Positions 25,748 to 34,892 are shown, counted from the stretch's first letter. The stretch: DNA of 64,000 nucleotides from Pseudomonas sp. RC10 (GCF_038397775.1 NZ_CP151650.1:1860001-1924000); one strand, 5' to 3'. Numbers and translations are program-made. The notes: generated from the letters alone by a model not told the origin.

Positions 25748-26785
25748 TCAGTGCTGTGGATGGGCCGCCCCGAACAGCTGAACCTGGTGCAATTGGCCGT
25801 TCTGCTCGATGAGCTGGATCGGTGCTGTGCCGCCGGGCATCACCACCTCCACCAGACCCGCCTCGACCCAGCCGCAGAGCCAGGCCGCCGACGCGACCGC
25901 GCTGGCGCTGGTTCCTGAGGAGGCGGTCGGACCTTCGCCGCGCTCGAACACCCGCGCCATGATCTGGTTGGGGGCGATGTGCGTGGCCCATTGCAGGTTG
26001 ATGCCAGCAGGGCAGGGGTCGCCATCACCGAATTCGCCCGCAGCGAAGGCGATGCGAGTCAGGGCATCGTTGAGGGGGGCGTCGTGCAGCGCCTCGAAAC
26101 CGGGCAGGGACTCCACGTCCGGGACCAGCGTTACGCAATGAGGGTTGCCGACTCTGACGAATACGCTGGTGTGCCAGTGAGGGTGCAGCGTGGCGAGCCG
26201 TTCGACGCGATTGACCGGCGCGTCATTGTGCGTGGTCTCGCTGACGCCAGGTCCGATGGCCCCGACCGCTTTTGCCCCGAAGCCTGGTGTGCCGATGTCC
26301 AGCCAGAACCCCGACACTCTGTCGATCACGGCGGGCATCGCTTGCGTCGGCACCGGGCTGGCGGAGTCGGCGCTGTCGTGATGCACCCGTAGCGTGAACG
26401 CCTGATCCCGCGGTGTGCGACCGGTGTCGGCCAAGGATTGCGAGAAGATGGTCAGCCCGTTGCCGCTGCGCTCGGCGAGGGTGGCGTCAGTGTTGACGAT
26501 CAGCACGTCGAACGGCGCTGTGTCCTGAAACGGACCAACCAAGAGACCGTCGGAGCGATGAGCCTTGCTGCCCGCCGGTCGCTGGCCTTCAGGCCAGTCA
26601 CAGATCGCCGCCACCGCCTGAGGCGCCCAGCTTAATCGGGCCAGAGCAGCGTCGGCGGCAGACAGCGGCACGTTCACACCCAGCGCACGCAGGGCTTCAG
26701 GGGAAATCACGGCGTAGATATTGCCGCGCGCGTCGTAGAAAGGGGCCATGGCGGGAGGTCCGGAATTCGTGTTGAAAGCCGGCAT
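25748..26785 (-). CDS. Diaminopimelate-epimerase-fold protein lacking both catalytic cysteines
   Basis: About 345 residues with the two-lobed DapF fold: FYDARGNIYAVI at the N-terminus in place of the DapF LGND motif, ERSGNGLTIF where DapF has the first catalytic Cys, and GEGPTASSGTSASA where it has the second. Both cysteines are Ser, so classical cysteine-pair epimerisation is unlikely and another isomerase or binding role is probable. The start is uncertain: ATGs at 26821, 26785 and 26749 all lack good sites. It is unlinked to lysine genes. Confidence 0.8.
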   Translation of the reverse strand: MPAFNTNSGPPAMAPFYDARGNIYAVISPEALRALGVNVPLSAADAALARLSWAPQAVAAICDWPEGQRPAGSKAHRSDGLLVGPFQDTAPFDVLIVNTDATLAERSGNGLTIFSQSLADTGRTPRDQAFTLRVHHDSADSASPVPTQAMPAVIDRVSGFWLDIGTPGFGAKAVGAIGPGVSETTHNDAPVNRVERLATLHPHWHTSVFVRVGNPHCVTLVPDVESLPGFEALHDAPLNDALTRIAFAAGEFGDGDPCPAGINLQWATHIAPNQIMARVFERGEGPTASSGTSASAVASAAWLCGWVEAGLVEVVMPGGTAPIQLIEQNGQLHQVQLFGAAHPQH

Positions 26786-26855
26786 TAAATCATGTGGGCG
26801 TCCCTTGCACAGATTCGTCATTGCGGCAGGGCTCAGTCTTCAGGCTTCTGCAAAA

Positions 26856-26950
26856 CCTGTAGGAGTGAGCTTGCTCGCGAAGAGGCCTGTACATCCGCCA
26901 CATTTCTAGCGGCTAAGCCTCAGTCGTCGCGAGCAAGCTCACTCCTACAG
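26856..26950. repeat. REP pair (BIME), AGTGAGCTTGCTCGCGA variant
   Basis: CCTGTAGGAGTGAGCTTGCTCGCGA (26856-26880, written as its two halves) faces its inverted copy at 26927-26950. The same variant occurs as a half-site at 60779. It lies between the LysE and DapF-like genes. Confidence 0.83.
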
Positions 26951-27005
26951 AGGATCGCAGTTCTTCAGCGACCCCTGGGGCATGTTGGCGACAACGCGGA
27001 AATTC

Positions 27006-27608
27006 TCACACCACCAACGTCAACCACGCCGATGCCACCAGCAGCAATGCCATGACTTGATTGAACCGTTTCATGCTCTGCGGCGAACGGAAAAACTTCG
27101 CAGCGCTCACGCCCAGGTAGGCCCACGCCGCCATGCACGGGATCGCCACCAGAAAGAACGTCAGCGACAGCCACATCACCCGCAGCATCCGATCCGCGTC
27201 AGTCCCGGCAAACACACTCACCACGGCCAGCGCCATCATCCAGGTTTTCGGGTTGACCAGTTGCAGGCTGGCGGCGCTCCAGAGCCCCAGTCGCGGCCCA
27301 CTGCTCGCTTGGTCAGGATCAATGGCCTCGGCGGGCGCGCTGAAAATCTGCCACGCCAGCCAGGTCAGCCAGGCGATTCCGACCCACGCCATCACCGTTT
27401 GCACTTGATGATGACGGGCCAGCACGTCGCCCAGCCCCGTGCCGACGACCAACACTAACAACGCCGCCCCGGCGCAGCCGCCCACGACGATCGGCAGTGT
27501 GCGCAGCAGGCCGTATCGGGAGCTGTTGGTCAGCACCAGAATGTTGGTCGGGCCAGGGGTGATCGAAGAGACGAACGCGAACAGCAGGAACGGCAGAAAG
27601 GTTTGCAT
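27006..27608 (-). CDS. LysE-family amino-acid exporter
   Basis: A 200-residue inner-membrane exporter with six hydrophobic helices and the family opening FVSSITPGPTNILVLTNS (the PGP motif near residue 18). The second family landmark is SLQLVNPKTWMMALAVV. Cargo is likely an amino acid or related metabolite. The AraC gene lies 56 bases upstream on the same strand, so the pair is probably an operon or a regulator-target unit. Confidence 0.9.
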   Translation of the reverse strand: MQTFLPFLLFAFVSSITPGPTNILVLTNSSRYGLLRTLPIVVGGCAGAALLVLVVGTGLGDVLARHHQVQTVMAWVGIAWLTWLAWQIFSAPAEAIDPDQASSGPRLGLWSAASLQLVNPKTWMMALAVVSVFAGTDADRMLRVMWLSLTFFLVAIPCMAAWAYLGVSAAKFFRSPQSMKRFNQVMALLLVASAWLTLVV

Positions 27609-27664
27609 GGGGAACAACTCGGCAGCGAAGGATCATGCCGTGATGATCGCGGCGCGGGCGGGTG

Positions 27665-28501
27665 TCAGTCTGGAAGATTTGAGCAGCGCTTGCGGTAGTC
27701 GGCAGGTGTCATGCGGTAGGCGCGCTGGAACCAGCGGCCCAAATGGCTCTGGTCGGCAAACCCCAGCGCCGCCGCGACATCGACCGGCAGTTCACCCCGG
27801 GCCAGCAGGCGGCGAGCGCGGGTCAGGCGCAGTTGAATGAGGTAGGCATGGGGCGCCAATCCGAAGGCTGCCTTGAACGCGCGGCTCAAGCGAAAACGGT
27901 CGACGCCGGTCACCGTTGCCAAATCGTCAAGACCGATGTCCTGATGCAGATGACTGTGAAGATAATCCCGCGCCCGTTGCGCCACCAGCGGCAAGCGCGG
28001 ATCGGGATTGATCAGCGCACGCCAGCGCAAATGGTCCGTGAGACTTGATAAAAGGTTGTCCAGCGCGGTCTGGCGCACGATGCGCAGCTCGCCACTGTGC
28101 ATGGCTTCGAAGGCGTTCGCGGTGGCAATGGCCAGTCGGTTGTCGTCGGCCAGGGTCGCGGCAAAGCTGACGTGCCCGTTGTCCGGCGCCTCTTCGAATT
28201 GGGCGCGCAACTCCCGGTCCATCCAGTGCGGGTCGAGGTACAACGTGCGGTAGGTGAAGCCGTCCGCTTCCGGCGCGTGTCCGTCATGAATTTCGCCCGG
28301 TTCGAGCAGAAACACTTTGCCCGGCGTGCTGTTGTGCTGCTGACGACGGCAGTTGAATTGCTGCACGCCTTGCTCGGTGATGCCCACCAGATAACTGTCG
28401 TGCCAATGCGGGTCGTACGCATGCCCTTCGAAATGCGCGCGCACCGTCTCGATGCCGGACAAGGCGTCCTGCTTGAGATCGATCCAGTTGCGTTCGGGCA
28501 T
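27665..28501 (-). CDS. AraC-family regulator, likely controlling the LysE exporter
   Basis: 278 residues: N-terminal cupin ligand-binding domain (HWHDSYLVGITEQGVQQF, LLEPGEIHDGH) and C-terminal double helix-turn-helix with FRLSRAFKAAFG, DVAAALGFADQSHLGRWFQRAY. This AraC-ligand-binding plus LysE pairing is common in proteobacteria. AGGAGCCTCC precedes the ATG; an ATG eight codons upstream is less likely. Confidence 0.92.
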   Translation of the reverse strand: MPERNWIDLKQDALSGIETVRAHFEGHAYDPHWHDSYLVGITEQGVQQFNCRRQQHNSTPGKVFLLEPGEIHDGHAPEADGFTYRTLYLDPHWMDRELRAQFEEAPDNGHVSFAATLADDNRLAIATANAFEAMHSGELRIVRQTALDNLLSSLTDHLRWRALINPDPRLPLVAQRARDYLHSHLHQDIGLDDLATVTGVDRFRLSRAFKAAFGLAPHAYLIQLRLTRARRLLARGELPVDVAAALGFADQSHLGRWFQRAYRMTPADYRKRCSNLPD

Positions 28502-28597
28502 GGAGGCTCCTGAAAAAAGAGGCACGGCTGCTCACGTTAGCGCCCAGCCTACCCTCAGGTCTGGAAGATTTGTGCAGCAGCCGACCGGCTGTCTTCG

Positions 28598-29689
28598 TCA
28601 CGCGTTCAGGTCAAAACCGCTGCGACCCAGGCATTCACCATTGATCAAGACGTCCACCTCATGCCGTCCGGCATAATGCACGCGGGTGGTGAAGTTGCGC
28701 ACCTCCTGTTCGCGGCGCAGGGTCACCGACGCACCCGCGGCCAGTTCCAGTGTCTTGAGCTTGAAGACCTTGGCCGACGTGCCGCCGGATTTCTTCACGT
28801 AATGAATCGCGTAATCGATGATCAGGCGCTGGGCGTCGTTCGATGTGGAGGTCAGCGTGAAAGTCAGCTCGATACGCTCGCCCAGGCTGATTGCCTCAGG
28901 CGTTAACTTCAAGTCGCTCAGCCGAATCTGGGCTTTTTCGCCTGCGCCCATCAGCGTCAGCGCACGCACATCGCCTTTCTTGATCAATGAGCGCAAGGCG
29001 TGGCGAGCGATCCACGCGCTGTTCGGGTTGTCCAGCGACCATCCCTCCAGTTGATCGAGCACCCATTCGGGGTTGTCTTTGGTGATGTCGTTGAAGTGAT
29101 TGGCCACCGACTTGCGCACGTACAGGCTGTCATCGGCTTTGAGATTGTCGAGGATGTCCAGCACCGGCGAGGGATCGACCATCAGGTTTTCCAGCCGAAA
29201 CGACCACGGCAGGCGAGGGCGGCACCCTTCACTGGCCAGACGCCGAACGTGCGGGTTGTCGTCCAGTGACCAGCTGTGCATTACCTCTATGGCCCGCGCG
29301 AAATCCCGGCGCAAGAAGTGCCGCACGGCGAATTCCGAAGAGCCGAAGGCAGTGAAAAACTTCAGCGCTTCCATCGAGCGTTCAAAGTCCTCCTGACCGT
29401 ACAAAGCGACGTATTCCGGGAGGATCAGGCTGACGAACGCGCTGTTCAGGCGTGGGGCCAGTTGATAGAGGATGTCCAGTGCCGCGAGATAATCCTGGGG
29501 CAGTCCGGCGTGCAGGCTTTGGCTGACCCGGTTCAGGCGTTGCATGAGGGAGAGGCCGTCCAGACCCTCTGTCGCCTGGGCGAGAAAGCGCTTTCGGTCA
29601 AATGCTGGATAGACCGCGGAGGTTTCATCGGCAATGTGCTTTAGCCGTTCGTGGTTGAAGATTTCCTTGAGGGCAGGGGCGTCGGACAT
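28598..29689 (-). CDS. AlkC-type DNA alkylation-repair glycosylase with C-terminal Ig-like domain
   Basis: DNA glycosylase expected to excise alkylated adenines, mainly 3-methyladenine types, from DNA. Residues 1-250 are HEAT-like helical repeats (WSLDDNPHVRRLASEGCRPRLPW and SVANHFNDITKDNP are typical). Residues 270-363 form a beta-rich immunoglobulin-like domain ending GRSGFDLNA, as in the Pseudomonas AlkC described structurally. 363 residues, apparently complete. The ribosome-binding site is weak. Single gene. Confidence 0.85.
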   Translation of the reverse strand: MSDAPALKEIFNHERLKHIADETSAVYPAFDRKRFLAQATEGLDGLSLMQRLNRVSQSLHAGLPQDYLAALDILYQLAPRLNSAFVSLILPEYVALYGQEDFERSMEALKFFTAFGSSEFAVRHFLRRDFARAIEVMHSWSLDDNPHVRRLASEGCRPRLPWSFRLENLMVDPSPVLDILDNLKADDSLYVRKSVANHFNDITKDNPEWVLDQLEGWSLDNPNSAWIARHALRSLIKKGDVRALTLMGAGEKAQIRLSDLKLTPEAISLGERIELTFTLTSTSNDAQRLIIDYAIHYVKKSGGTSAKVFKLKTLELAAGASVTLRREQEVRNFTTRVHYAGRHEVDVLINGECLGRSGFDLNA

Positions 29690-29960
29690 GGCAGGTTCGG
29701 AACTCGGCGGCTTTTTTCGTCGGCAGAGGTTACACCCAATCCCGGGTCCGATCATCGAAGGCAGCGACTACCCGACTCTCCGGGCTCTCTTAGACTTTCC
29801 CGGGTTCTCCCAGACACTCATCGTTACAAAGTGAAATGCCCTCCCGGTTGCTCATCCTTTCTCGCACCGCGAATCTCTCTGCGCATCTCGTGGCGAACCT
29901 AGGGCCGCCCGCGCCATCAAATACGGGACTCGCCCCTCAATCATGCCCACGAGGTCAATG

Positions 29961-30299
29961 ATGAACAGCTTTCTGCGACGTCTTGCTCTGTGTTCCCTGA
30001 CTGCCTTGTTGGGCGTCGGCGTGGCTCACGCCGATGTGCCTTCCGCGCAATCCCCTCAACTGTTGGCCTCGGCCAGCTACCCCAACCGCAGCAACAACAA
30101 CGTCGATGACGGCGCCATTCGCCGCGCCAATCCCAACAGCCGCCAAGGGACTCAGCCCATTGCGCCGGTCCCGCGCAATTCGAACCTGAATACGTCACCC
30201 CAACGCATGCCCACGCTGGAAAACGGCGGCATTGGCAACGGCTACCCTACTCGTCAGCAGTCTCCGCGCCCGTCCAGCAACGCGCGCGGCAGCAACTAA
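29961..30299 (+). CDS. Small exported disordered protein
   Basis: 112 residues: signal MNSFLRRLALCSLTALLGVGVAHA followed by a low-complexity Asn/Pro/Ser/Arg-rich tail with no predicted fold (QSPRPSSNARGSN end). GAGG lies seven bases before the ATG at 29961; ATG 29958 is also possible. The sugar dehydrogenase gene starts 24 bases after its stop, suggesting co-transcription. Role unknown. Confidence 0.7.
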   Translation: MNSFLRRLALCSLTALLGVGVAHADVPSAQSPQLLASASYPNRSNNNVDDGAIRRANPNSRQGTQPIAPVPRNSNLNTSPQRMPTLENGGIGNGYPTRQQSPRPSSNARGSN

Positions 30300-30323
30300 A
30301 AATCTCAGCAAAAGGAATCGCCC

Positions 30324-31484
30324 ATGTCCCATCGCAGCCTGTTCCGCAAGACCTTGATCGCCACGCTGTGTGCAACGGCTTTTTTCAGTCTCTCGTTGCA
30401 AGCCTCCGCCGCCACGTACAAAAGCGAGGAGGGCACACTGACGGTGGACGAGGTCGTGGGGGGCTTGAAACACCCGTGGGCCGTGGCGTTCCTGCCGGAC
30501 AACAAAGGCATGCTGGTCACTGAACGCACGGGCAGCCTGCGTGTGGTCAGCCCCGACGGCAAGCTTTCGGCGCCGCTGTCCGGCGTGCCGAAAGTCTGGG
30601 TGCAGGGGCAGGGCGGCTTGCTCGATGTCGTGCTGTCTCCGGACTTCGCCAAGGACCGCATGGTGTATTTGACCTACGCCGAAGCCTCGGCGGATGGCCA
30701 GACCGGTGGCACTGCCGCAGGGCGTGGACGGCTGTCGCCCGATATGACCAAAATCGAAGGCTTCACGCGAATTTTCCAGCAGCAACCGAAGCTGTCCGTG
30801 GGCAATCATTTTGGCTCACGAATGGTCTTCGATCAGGACGGCTACCTGTTCATCGCCCTGGGTGAAAACAATAACCGGCCCACCGCCCAGGACCTCGACA
30901 AGCTGCAAGGCAAGATCGTGCGCCTGAACGCCGACGGCTCGGTCCCGGACGACAACCCCTTCGTCGGCCAGAAAAATGTCCGCCCTGAAATCTGGAGCTA
31001 CGGCCACCGCAACCAGCAAGGCGCCGCACTCAACCCCTGGAACGGCACAGTCTGGACCAACGAACACGGCCCCATGGGCGGCGACGAAATCAACATCATC
31101 GAACGCGGCGCCAACTACGGCTGGCCGATTTCCACCTTCGGCATCGACTACAACGGCCAGCCGATTCCCGAATCCAAAGGCAAAATCGTCGAAGGCGTAA
31201 CCAAACCGTTCCATGTCTGGGAAAAATCCCCGGCCATCAGCGGCATGACGTTCTACAGCGCCGACAAATTCAAGCCTTGGGACCACGACATCTTCATCGG
31301 CGCGCTCTCCGCGCAGGTGCTGATCCGCCTGGAACTCAAGGACGACAAAGTGGTGCACGAAGAACGCCTGCTGGGCGAGCTTGAATCCCGCATTCGTGAC
31401 GTGCGCCAAGGGCCGGACGGTTACCTGTATGTGCTGACGGATGAAGAGGACGGGAAATTGCTGAAGGTGGGGTTGGCGCAATAA
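30324..31484 (+). CDS. PQQ-dependent aldose dehydrogenase (YliI/Asd family)
   Basis: Periplasmic soluble sugar dehydrogenase of 386 residues. After a signal peptide (QASA cleavage) a six-bladed beta-propeller follows: HPWAVAFLPDNKGMLVTERTG, GGLLDVVLSPDF, NHFGSRMVFDQDG, IWSYGHRNQQGAALNPW, EHGPMGGDEINII. The GHRNQQG and HGPMGGDE motifs form the PQQ and calcium site. It would oxidise aldoses using PQQ and feed electrons to the respiratory chain. AAAAGGAATC precedes the start. Confidence 0.92.
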   Translation: MSHRSLFRKTLIATLCATAFFSLSLQASAATYKSEEGTLTVDEVVGGLKHPWAVAFLPDNKGMLVTERTGSLRVVSPDGKLSAPLSGVPKVWVQGQGGLLDVVLSPDFAKDRMVYLTYAEASADGQTGGTAAGRGRLSPDMTKIEGFTRIFQQQPKLSVGNHFGSRMVFDQDGYLFIALGENNNRPTAQDLDKLQGKIVRLNADGSVPDDNPFVGQKNVRPEIWSYGHRNQQGAALNPWNGTVWTNEHGPMGGDEINIIERGANYGWPISTFGIDYNGQPIPESKGKIVEGVTKPFHVWEKSPAISGMTFYSADKFKPWDHDIFIGALSAQVLIRLELKDDKVVHEERLLGELESRIRDVRQGPDGYLYVLTDEEDGKLLKVGLAQ

Positions 31485-31503
31485 ATAAGTTTCTGAATGT
31501 AAT

Positions 31504-31605
31504 CTATATGGCTTTATTTGATGGAGTGAGCCATATAAAGCTCTTTTATGCTTGAATGTAATTTATGTGGCTCGTAAAGTGGTTTTTGCAACCTATATGG
31601 CTCTT
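31504..31605. promoter_or_regulatory. Repeated operator sites upstream of hipB
   Basis: Four copies of TATATGGCT or a one-base variant occur: 31506-31514, inverted at about 31529-31537 (AGCCATATA), 31564-31572 (TATGTGGCT) and 31594-31602. The first two form a palindrome. This is the arrangement expected for HipB autorepression sites immediately upstream of the hipB start. Confidence 0.65.
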
Positions 31606-31660
31606 TCAGCGAATGAGCTTCATAGCGTGCACGTGCTGACCACTCAATTGAGATCGCGCC

Positions 31661-31996
31661 ATGAAAACCACTCTGCTTGATCAAATCCGAAAACAGCGGT
31701 TGGCCCTGGGCCTGAAAATCCAGGACATGACCTTGCGCGCGGGCCTCACCCGTCAGCAGTACGGAAAGATCGAAGCCGGTGGCAATCCCAGGCTCGCCAC
31801 CCTCGATCAGATCGCGGAAGGCCTGGACGCGGTCTTGGTCCTGGTTCCCAAATCGAGGCTAAATCGCGTAGAAAAAGTGCTCGCCAGCGATGTTGCGGAG
31901 AACGTCGAGCCGCTGTACCCCAATGTGGATCGCCCATCCGAGGGCCCGCGCTCGCCTGTCGCGCATGACGACGAAAGCCCGTGGGGAGACATCTGA
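31661..31996 (+). CDS. hipB: HipB-like antitoxin, XRE-family DNA-binding protein
   Basis: 111-residue helix-turn-helix protein (LLDQIRKQRLALGLKIQDMTLRAGLTRQQYGKIEAGG) that would repress its own promoter and bind a HipA kinase. The helix-turn-helix is intact and the C-terminal 40 residues are acidic and flexible. GAGATCGCGCC precedes the ATG. Its hipA partner directly downstream lacks its N-terminal half, so HipB may now act as a solitary repressor. Confidence 0.82.
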   Translation: MKTTLLDQIRKQRLALGLKIQDMTLRAGLTRQQYGKIEAGGNPRLATLDQIAEGLDAVLVLVPKSRLNRVEKVLASDVAENVEPLYPNVDRPSEGPRSPVAHDDESPWGDI

Positions 31997-32638
31997 ATCC
32001 CTGAAATAAAGCTGATCAGGATGGCAGATATTGAGGCCTTTCCGCAGATCAACCTGCCTGACGAGCAGCAGGCTTATGGGATTCGTCGCTACGATCGGTT
32101 GCCAGGAAACCAGAGGGTTCATTCGGAGGATTTTGCTCAGATTTTATATGCGTATGCGCATGACAAATACCGAAGGGCCAGTTACGACCAGATCGGCAAA
32201 CTGCTTTACCAGAATTCGATCCATGGACAGCGGGACGCGATTCAGATGGCACGGCGTCTGTTGGTCAACATTCTGCTGGCGAACGGCGATGCTCACCTCA
32301 AGAACTGGAGCATCATTTATCGGGATGGCCGGCATGCAGAGCTGTCACCGGCCTACGACATCGTGATGACCAAAGGTTATATCGCTGACGAAAGCCAATT
32401 TGCCTTGAACATGGCCAAGACCAAAAACTGGTACGAGGTCACCATGGAGCATTTCAAGCGATGGGCAGACTATGGCGACATTCCTTGGCGCCCGGTGCTC
32501 TACAACCTCAGAGCAGTGATGGAAAGCGCGCGGGCGTTATGGCTGGGGGCATTGAATGACAGTCAAATGATCGACAGCCAAAAGAACGTATTGCGAGCGC
32601 ACTGGAAACGCCTGCACCCCGATTTTCGAATCGAGTGA
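31997..32638 (+). pseudogene. hipA: hipA remnant missing its N-terminal half
   Basis: Directly after the hipB stop, and in the same frame, HipA-type sequence begins in mid-domain (IPEIKLIRMADIEAFPQI, then YGIRRYDR). It continues through the C-terminal kinase domain with the catalytic ANGDAHLKNWSI loop and SPAYDIV metal site. A full HipA is about 440 residues; only about 210 remain. The ATP-binding loop and N-terminal lobe are gone, apparently by an internal deletion that fused the hipB end to mid-hipA. An ORF from ATG 32021 could still be translated but should be inactive. Confidence 0.85.
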
Positions 32639-32642
32639 TGCC

Positions 32643-33077
32643 TCAACCCGACACCGGTTCGCGCGCCGAAGCCGGCACGTCGAACACCCGGTCGAACCCC
32701 CACTGAAACACCAGCGCGTAAAAGAAGAAAAACACGAACAAACCCAGGTTGGTCGCCAGCGCGCTCCACCACGTGATGTCCAGCCACCAGGCCACCAGTG
32801 GCACCAGCATCACCACCAGTCCACCTTCGAAGCCCAACGAGTGCAGCAGCCTGCGGCCCAAGGTCCGTGTGCGGCTGGTCTGGCGGGCTTCCCAGTATTC
32901 GAACAGGGAGTTGTAAACCATGTTCCAGATCAGCGCGCTGGCCGACAGCATGACGGACAGCGCGCCCGCATGGGCCAGGCCGTCGTCATAGATCAGTGAA
33001 AGGGTGGGCGACAGCACGGCAATCGCGATGACTTCGTAGAGGATGGCTTGAACCACCTTGCGTGTAGGGCCTTGCAT
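32643..33077 (-). CDS. PACE-family multidrug efflux protein (AceI type)
   Basis: A 144-residue inner-membrane proton-coupled exporter with four helices in two repeats. Family motifs are visible: WNMVYNSLFEYWE (WNxxyNxxFd) after helix 2 and RLLHSLGFEGG (RxxHaxxFE) opening the second repeat. The first-repeat counterpart RKVVQAILYE is degenerate. Chlorhexidine, acriflavine or short diamines are typical cargo. It is divergent from a LysR gene 114 bases away, as in aceI-aceR. Confidence 0.9.
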   Translation of the reverse strand: MQGPTRKVVQAILYEVIAIAVLSPTLSLIYDDGLAHAGALSVMLSASALIWNMVYNSLFEYWEARQTSRTRTLGRRLLHSLGFEGGLVVMLVPLVAWWLDITWWSALATNLGLFVFFFFYALVFQWGFDRVFDVPASAREPVSG

Positions 33078-33191
33078 GGGCTTTATCCTGAGGCGTGAAG
33101 AACGATGGCCGTCACCCTACCGAATCGTCGGCGTCGGGTGAAATGAGATAAATTGACGCCGCATCAGTTCATTTCATGCAGGGAGCTTTCC

Positions 33192-34088
33192 GTGTTTTCC
33201 ACCCTTCCCCTCAATGCGTTGCGCACCTTCGAAGCGGCGGCGCGGCTGGGCAGTTTCAAGGCGGCTGCCGAGGAACTGTCGGTGACGCCCGCGGCCATTT
33301 CCCATCAGGTCAAAACGCTGGAAGCCTGGCTGGGCGCGATGCTCTTCGTTCGGTCCGGGCAGGGCGTGGCGCTCACGCAAGAGGGCGAGCAGCTGTATCG
33401 CCAGAGCCATCAGGCGTTGCTGGACATCCGTCGCAGCCTGGAAAGCTTCAGCCCTGAAACGGCTTCTCAAACCCTGACGCTGTCGACCACGCCCGCGCTG
33501 GCATCGGCGTGGCTGATTCCTCGGTTGGGCCGTTTTTATCGGGCATTTCCCGAGTTCAACGTTCATGTCGACACCAGTAATGAATTGGTCGATTTGCAGC
33601 GCGATTCCAGCATCGATCTGGCCATCCGCACCGTCAGCCGCGACGACCCGAGCCTGTTTCAGCAGGACCTGATGAATGAGTGTTTCGGCGTCTATGGCGC
33701 GCCCGGTCTGCTGGACGCGCTGGACGAGCATCGGGTGGAATTGATCGATCTGCGCTGGCCAATGCCGGGTGCCTTTTCGGTCAACTGGAAAAGCTGGTGC
33801 GAGGCGGCAGGTAGCCAGCGCTGGCTGGGAACGGCGCGAATTCGCCAGTTCGACGACGAGCATTACGCCTTGAGCGCCGCAGTCGCCGGGCATGGGCTGG
33901 TGCTGGCGAGCACTGTGCTGGTGGCGGACAGCGTAGCGCGAGGGGAATTGGTGGCGTTCAGGCCGGAGGTCAGCCTGCCCGGCCCGCGTTATGTGGCAGT
34001 GTGCGTGCCGGGTCGTGAGCGTGATCCACAGGTGAAGGCGTTTTTGGCGTGGCTGTCGGAAGAGGCGGCGGCCACACCCTTACGCTGA
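33192..34088 (+). CDS. LysR-family regulator, likely of the divergent PACE gene
   Basis: 298 residues from a GTG at 33192 preceded by AGGGAGCTTTCC; a frame from 33153 exists without a site. N-terminal helix-turn-helix RLGSFKAAAEELSVTPAAISHQVKTLE, then the effector domain (STTPALASAWLIPRLGRF). The divergent placement next to the PACE transporter suggests control of its expression in response to a transported compound. Confidence 0.9.
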   Translation: MFSTLPLNALRTFEAAARLGSFKAAAEELSVTPAAISHQVKTLEAWLGAMLFVRSGQGVALTQEGEQLYRQSHQALLDIRRSLESFSPETASQTLTLSTTPALASAWLIPRLGRFYRAFPEFNVHVDTSNELVDLQRDSSIDLAIRTVSRDDPSLFQQDLMNECFGVYGAPGLLDALDEHRVELIDLRWPMPGAFSVNWKSWCEAAGSQRWLGTARIRQFDDEHYALSAAVAGHGLVLASTVLVADSVARGELVAFRPEVSLPGPRYVAVCVPGRERDPQVKAFLAWLSEEAAATPLR

Positions 34089-34091
34089 ATG

Positions 34092-34730
34092 TCAGGGCTT
34101 GCGCGGCAACAACCCCGGCACCGCGTGGGTCAACGCGTGAATCGCAAACCCGATAAACATCACCCCGCACAGCCGCGTGATGGTCAGTTCGTGGCGCTGA
34201 TACAGGGTACGCACGTGGCGAGCGCCGACCACGCCGACGATGATGCCGTAGGCCGCGATGCCGCCCAACGTGCTGATCAGAATCAACAGCGGCAGCATCG
34301 ACCAGTTCAGCAGATCGACCCGGCTGGAAAGCAGCGCGGTGAACGTCGCCACTGCCACCGGGTAGGCCTTCGGGTTGGTCAGGCCAAACATGATGCCGTG
34401 CCAGAACGGGTGGCGGGCTGGGGCTTTGGGCTCGTCTTCGCTGCTGCGTTTGGCGCGAATCGCCCGCCAGCCGAGCCAGAACAGGAACAGTCCACTGATG
34501 ACCCCCAGCACGTCGAAGGTCGTTGACCCGATGACCTTGGCGCCGATGATCGCGGCCAGCGCGGTGCTGCACCAGATCACATCCCCCAGCAGATGCCCGC
34601 AGAGAAACGCCGCACCCGCGCGTCGCCCCTTGGACGCGCCGATGCCGAACACCGCCAGCACGCCGGGGCCGGGCGAAATGGCGTAGATGAAGCCCGAGGC
34701 GAGGACGGCAAGCAGCAACGAAGGGGTCAT
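34092..34730 (-). CDS. LysE/RhtB-family exporter
   Basis: 212-residue inner-membrane exporter of amino acids or similar solutes: six helices, PGPG motif in YAISPGPGVLAVFG and FGLTNPKAYPVAVATF as the second landmark. It is convergent with the LysR gene, whose stop lies 3 bases from its own. ATG at 34730 chosen; a TTG six codons upstream gives no advantage. Confidence 0.9.
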   Translation of the reverse strand: MTPSLLLAVLASGFIYAISPGPGVLAVFGIGASKGRRAGAAFLCGHLLGDVIWCSTALAAIIGAKVIGSTTFDVLGVISGLFLFWLGWRAIRAKRSSEDEPKAPARHPFWHGIMFGLTNPKAYPVAVATFTALLSSRVDLLNWSMLPLLILISTLGGIAAYGIIVGVVGARHVRTLYQRHELTITRLCGVMFIGFAIHALTHAVPGLLPRKP

Positions 34731-34892
34731 GACGGAAATATCCTGCAAAGTAAGTGGCCGAGTGTAGATGAGAGGATGGCTCCGTTTCGAGAGAATTCAT
34801 ACGTTCAAAGAAGACGTATCGAGGTTGTAAAAAAACCATACAGAACGTAAAAAGTGCGCCGAGAAACGATCCCTCCTGGAGCTTCACTGTCG

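Noticed and set aside
34740..34892. Fur box upstream of the TonB receptor
   Set aside because: No acceptable match to the GATAATGATAATCATTATC-like consensus (18 of its bases considered) was found; only a short ATACGT/ACGTAT repeat.
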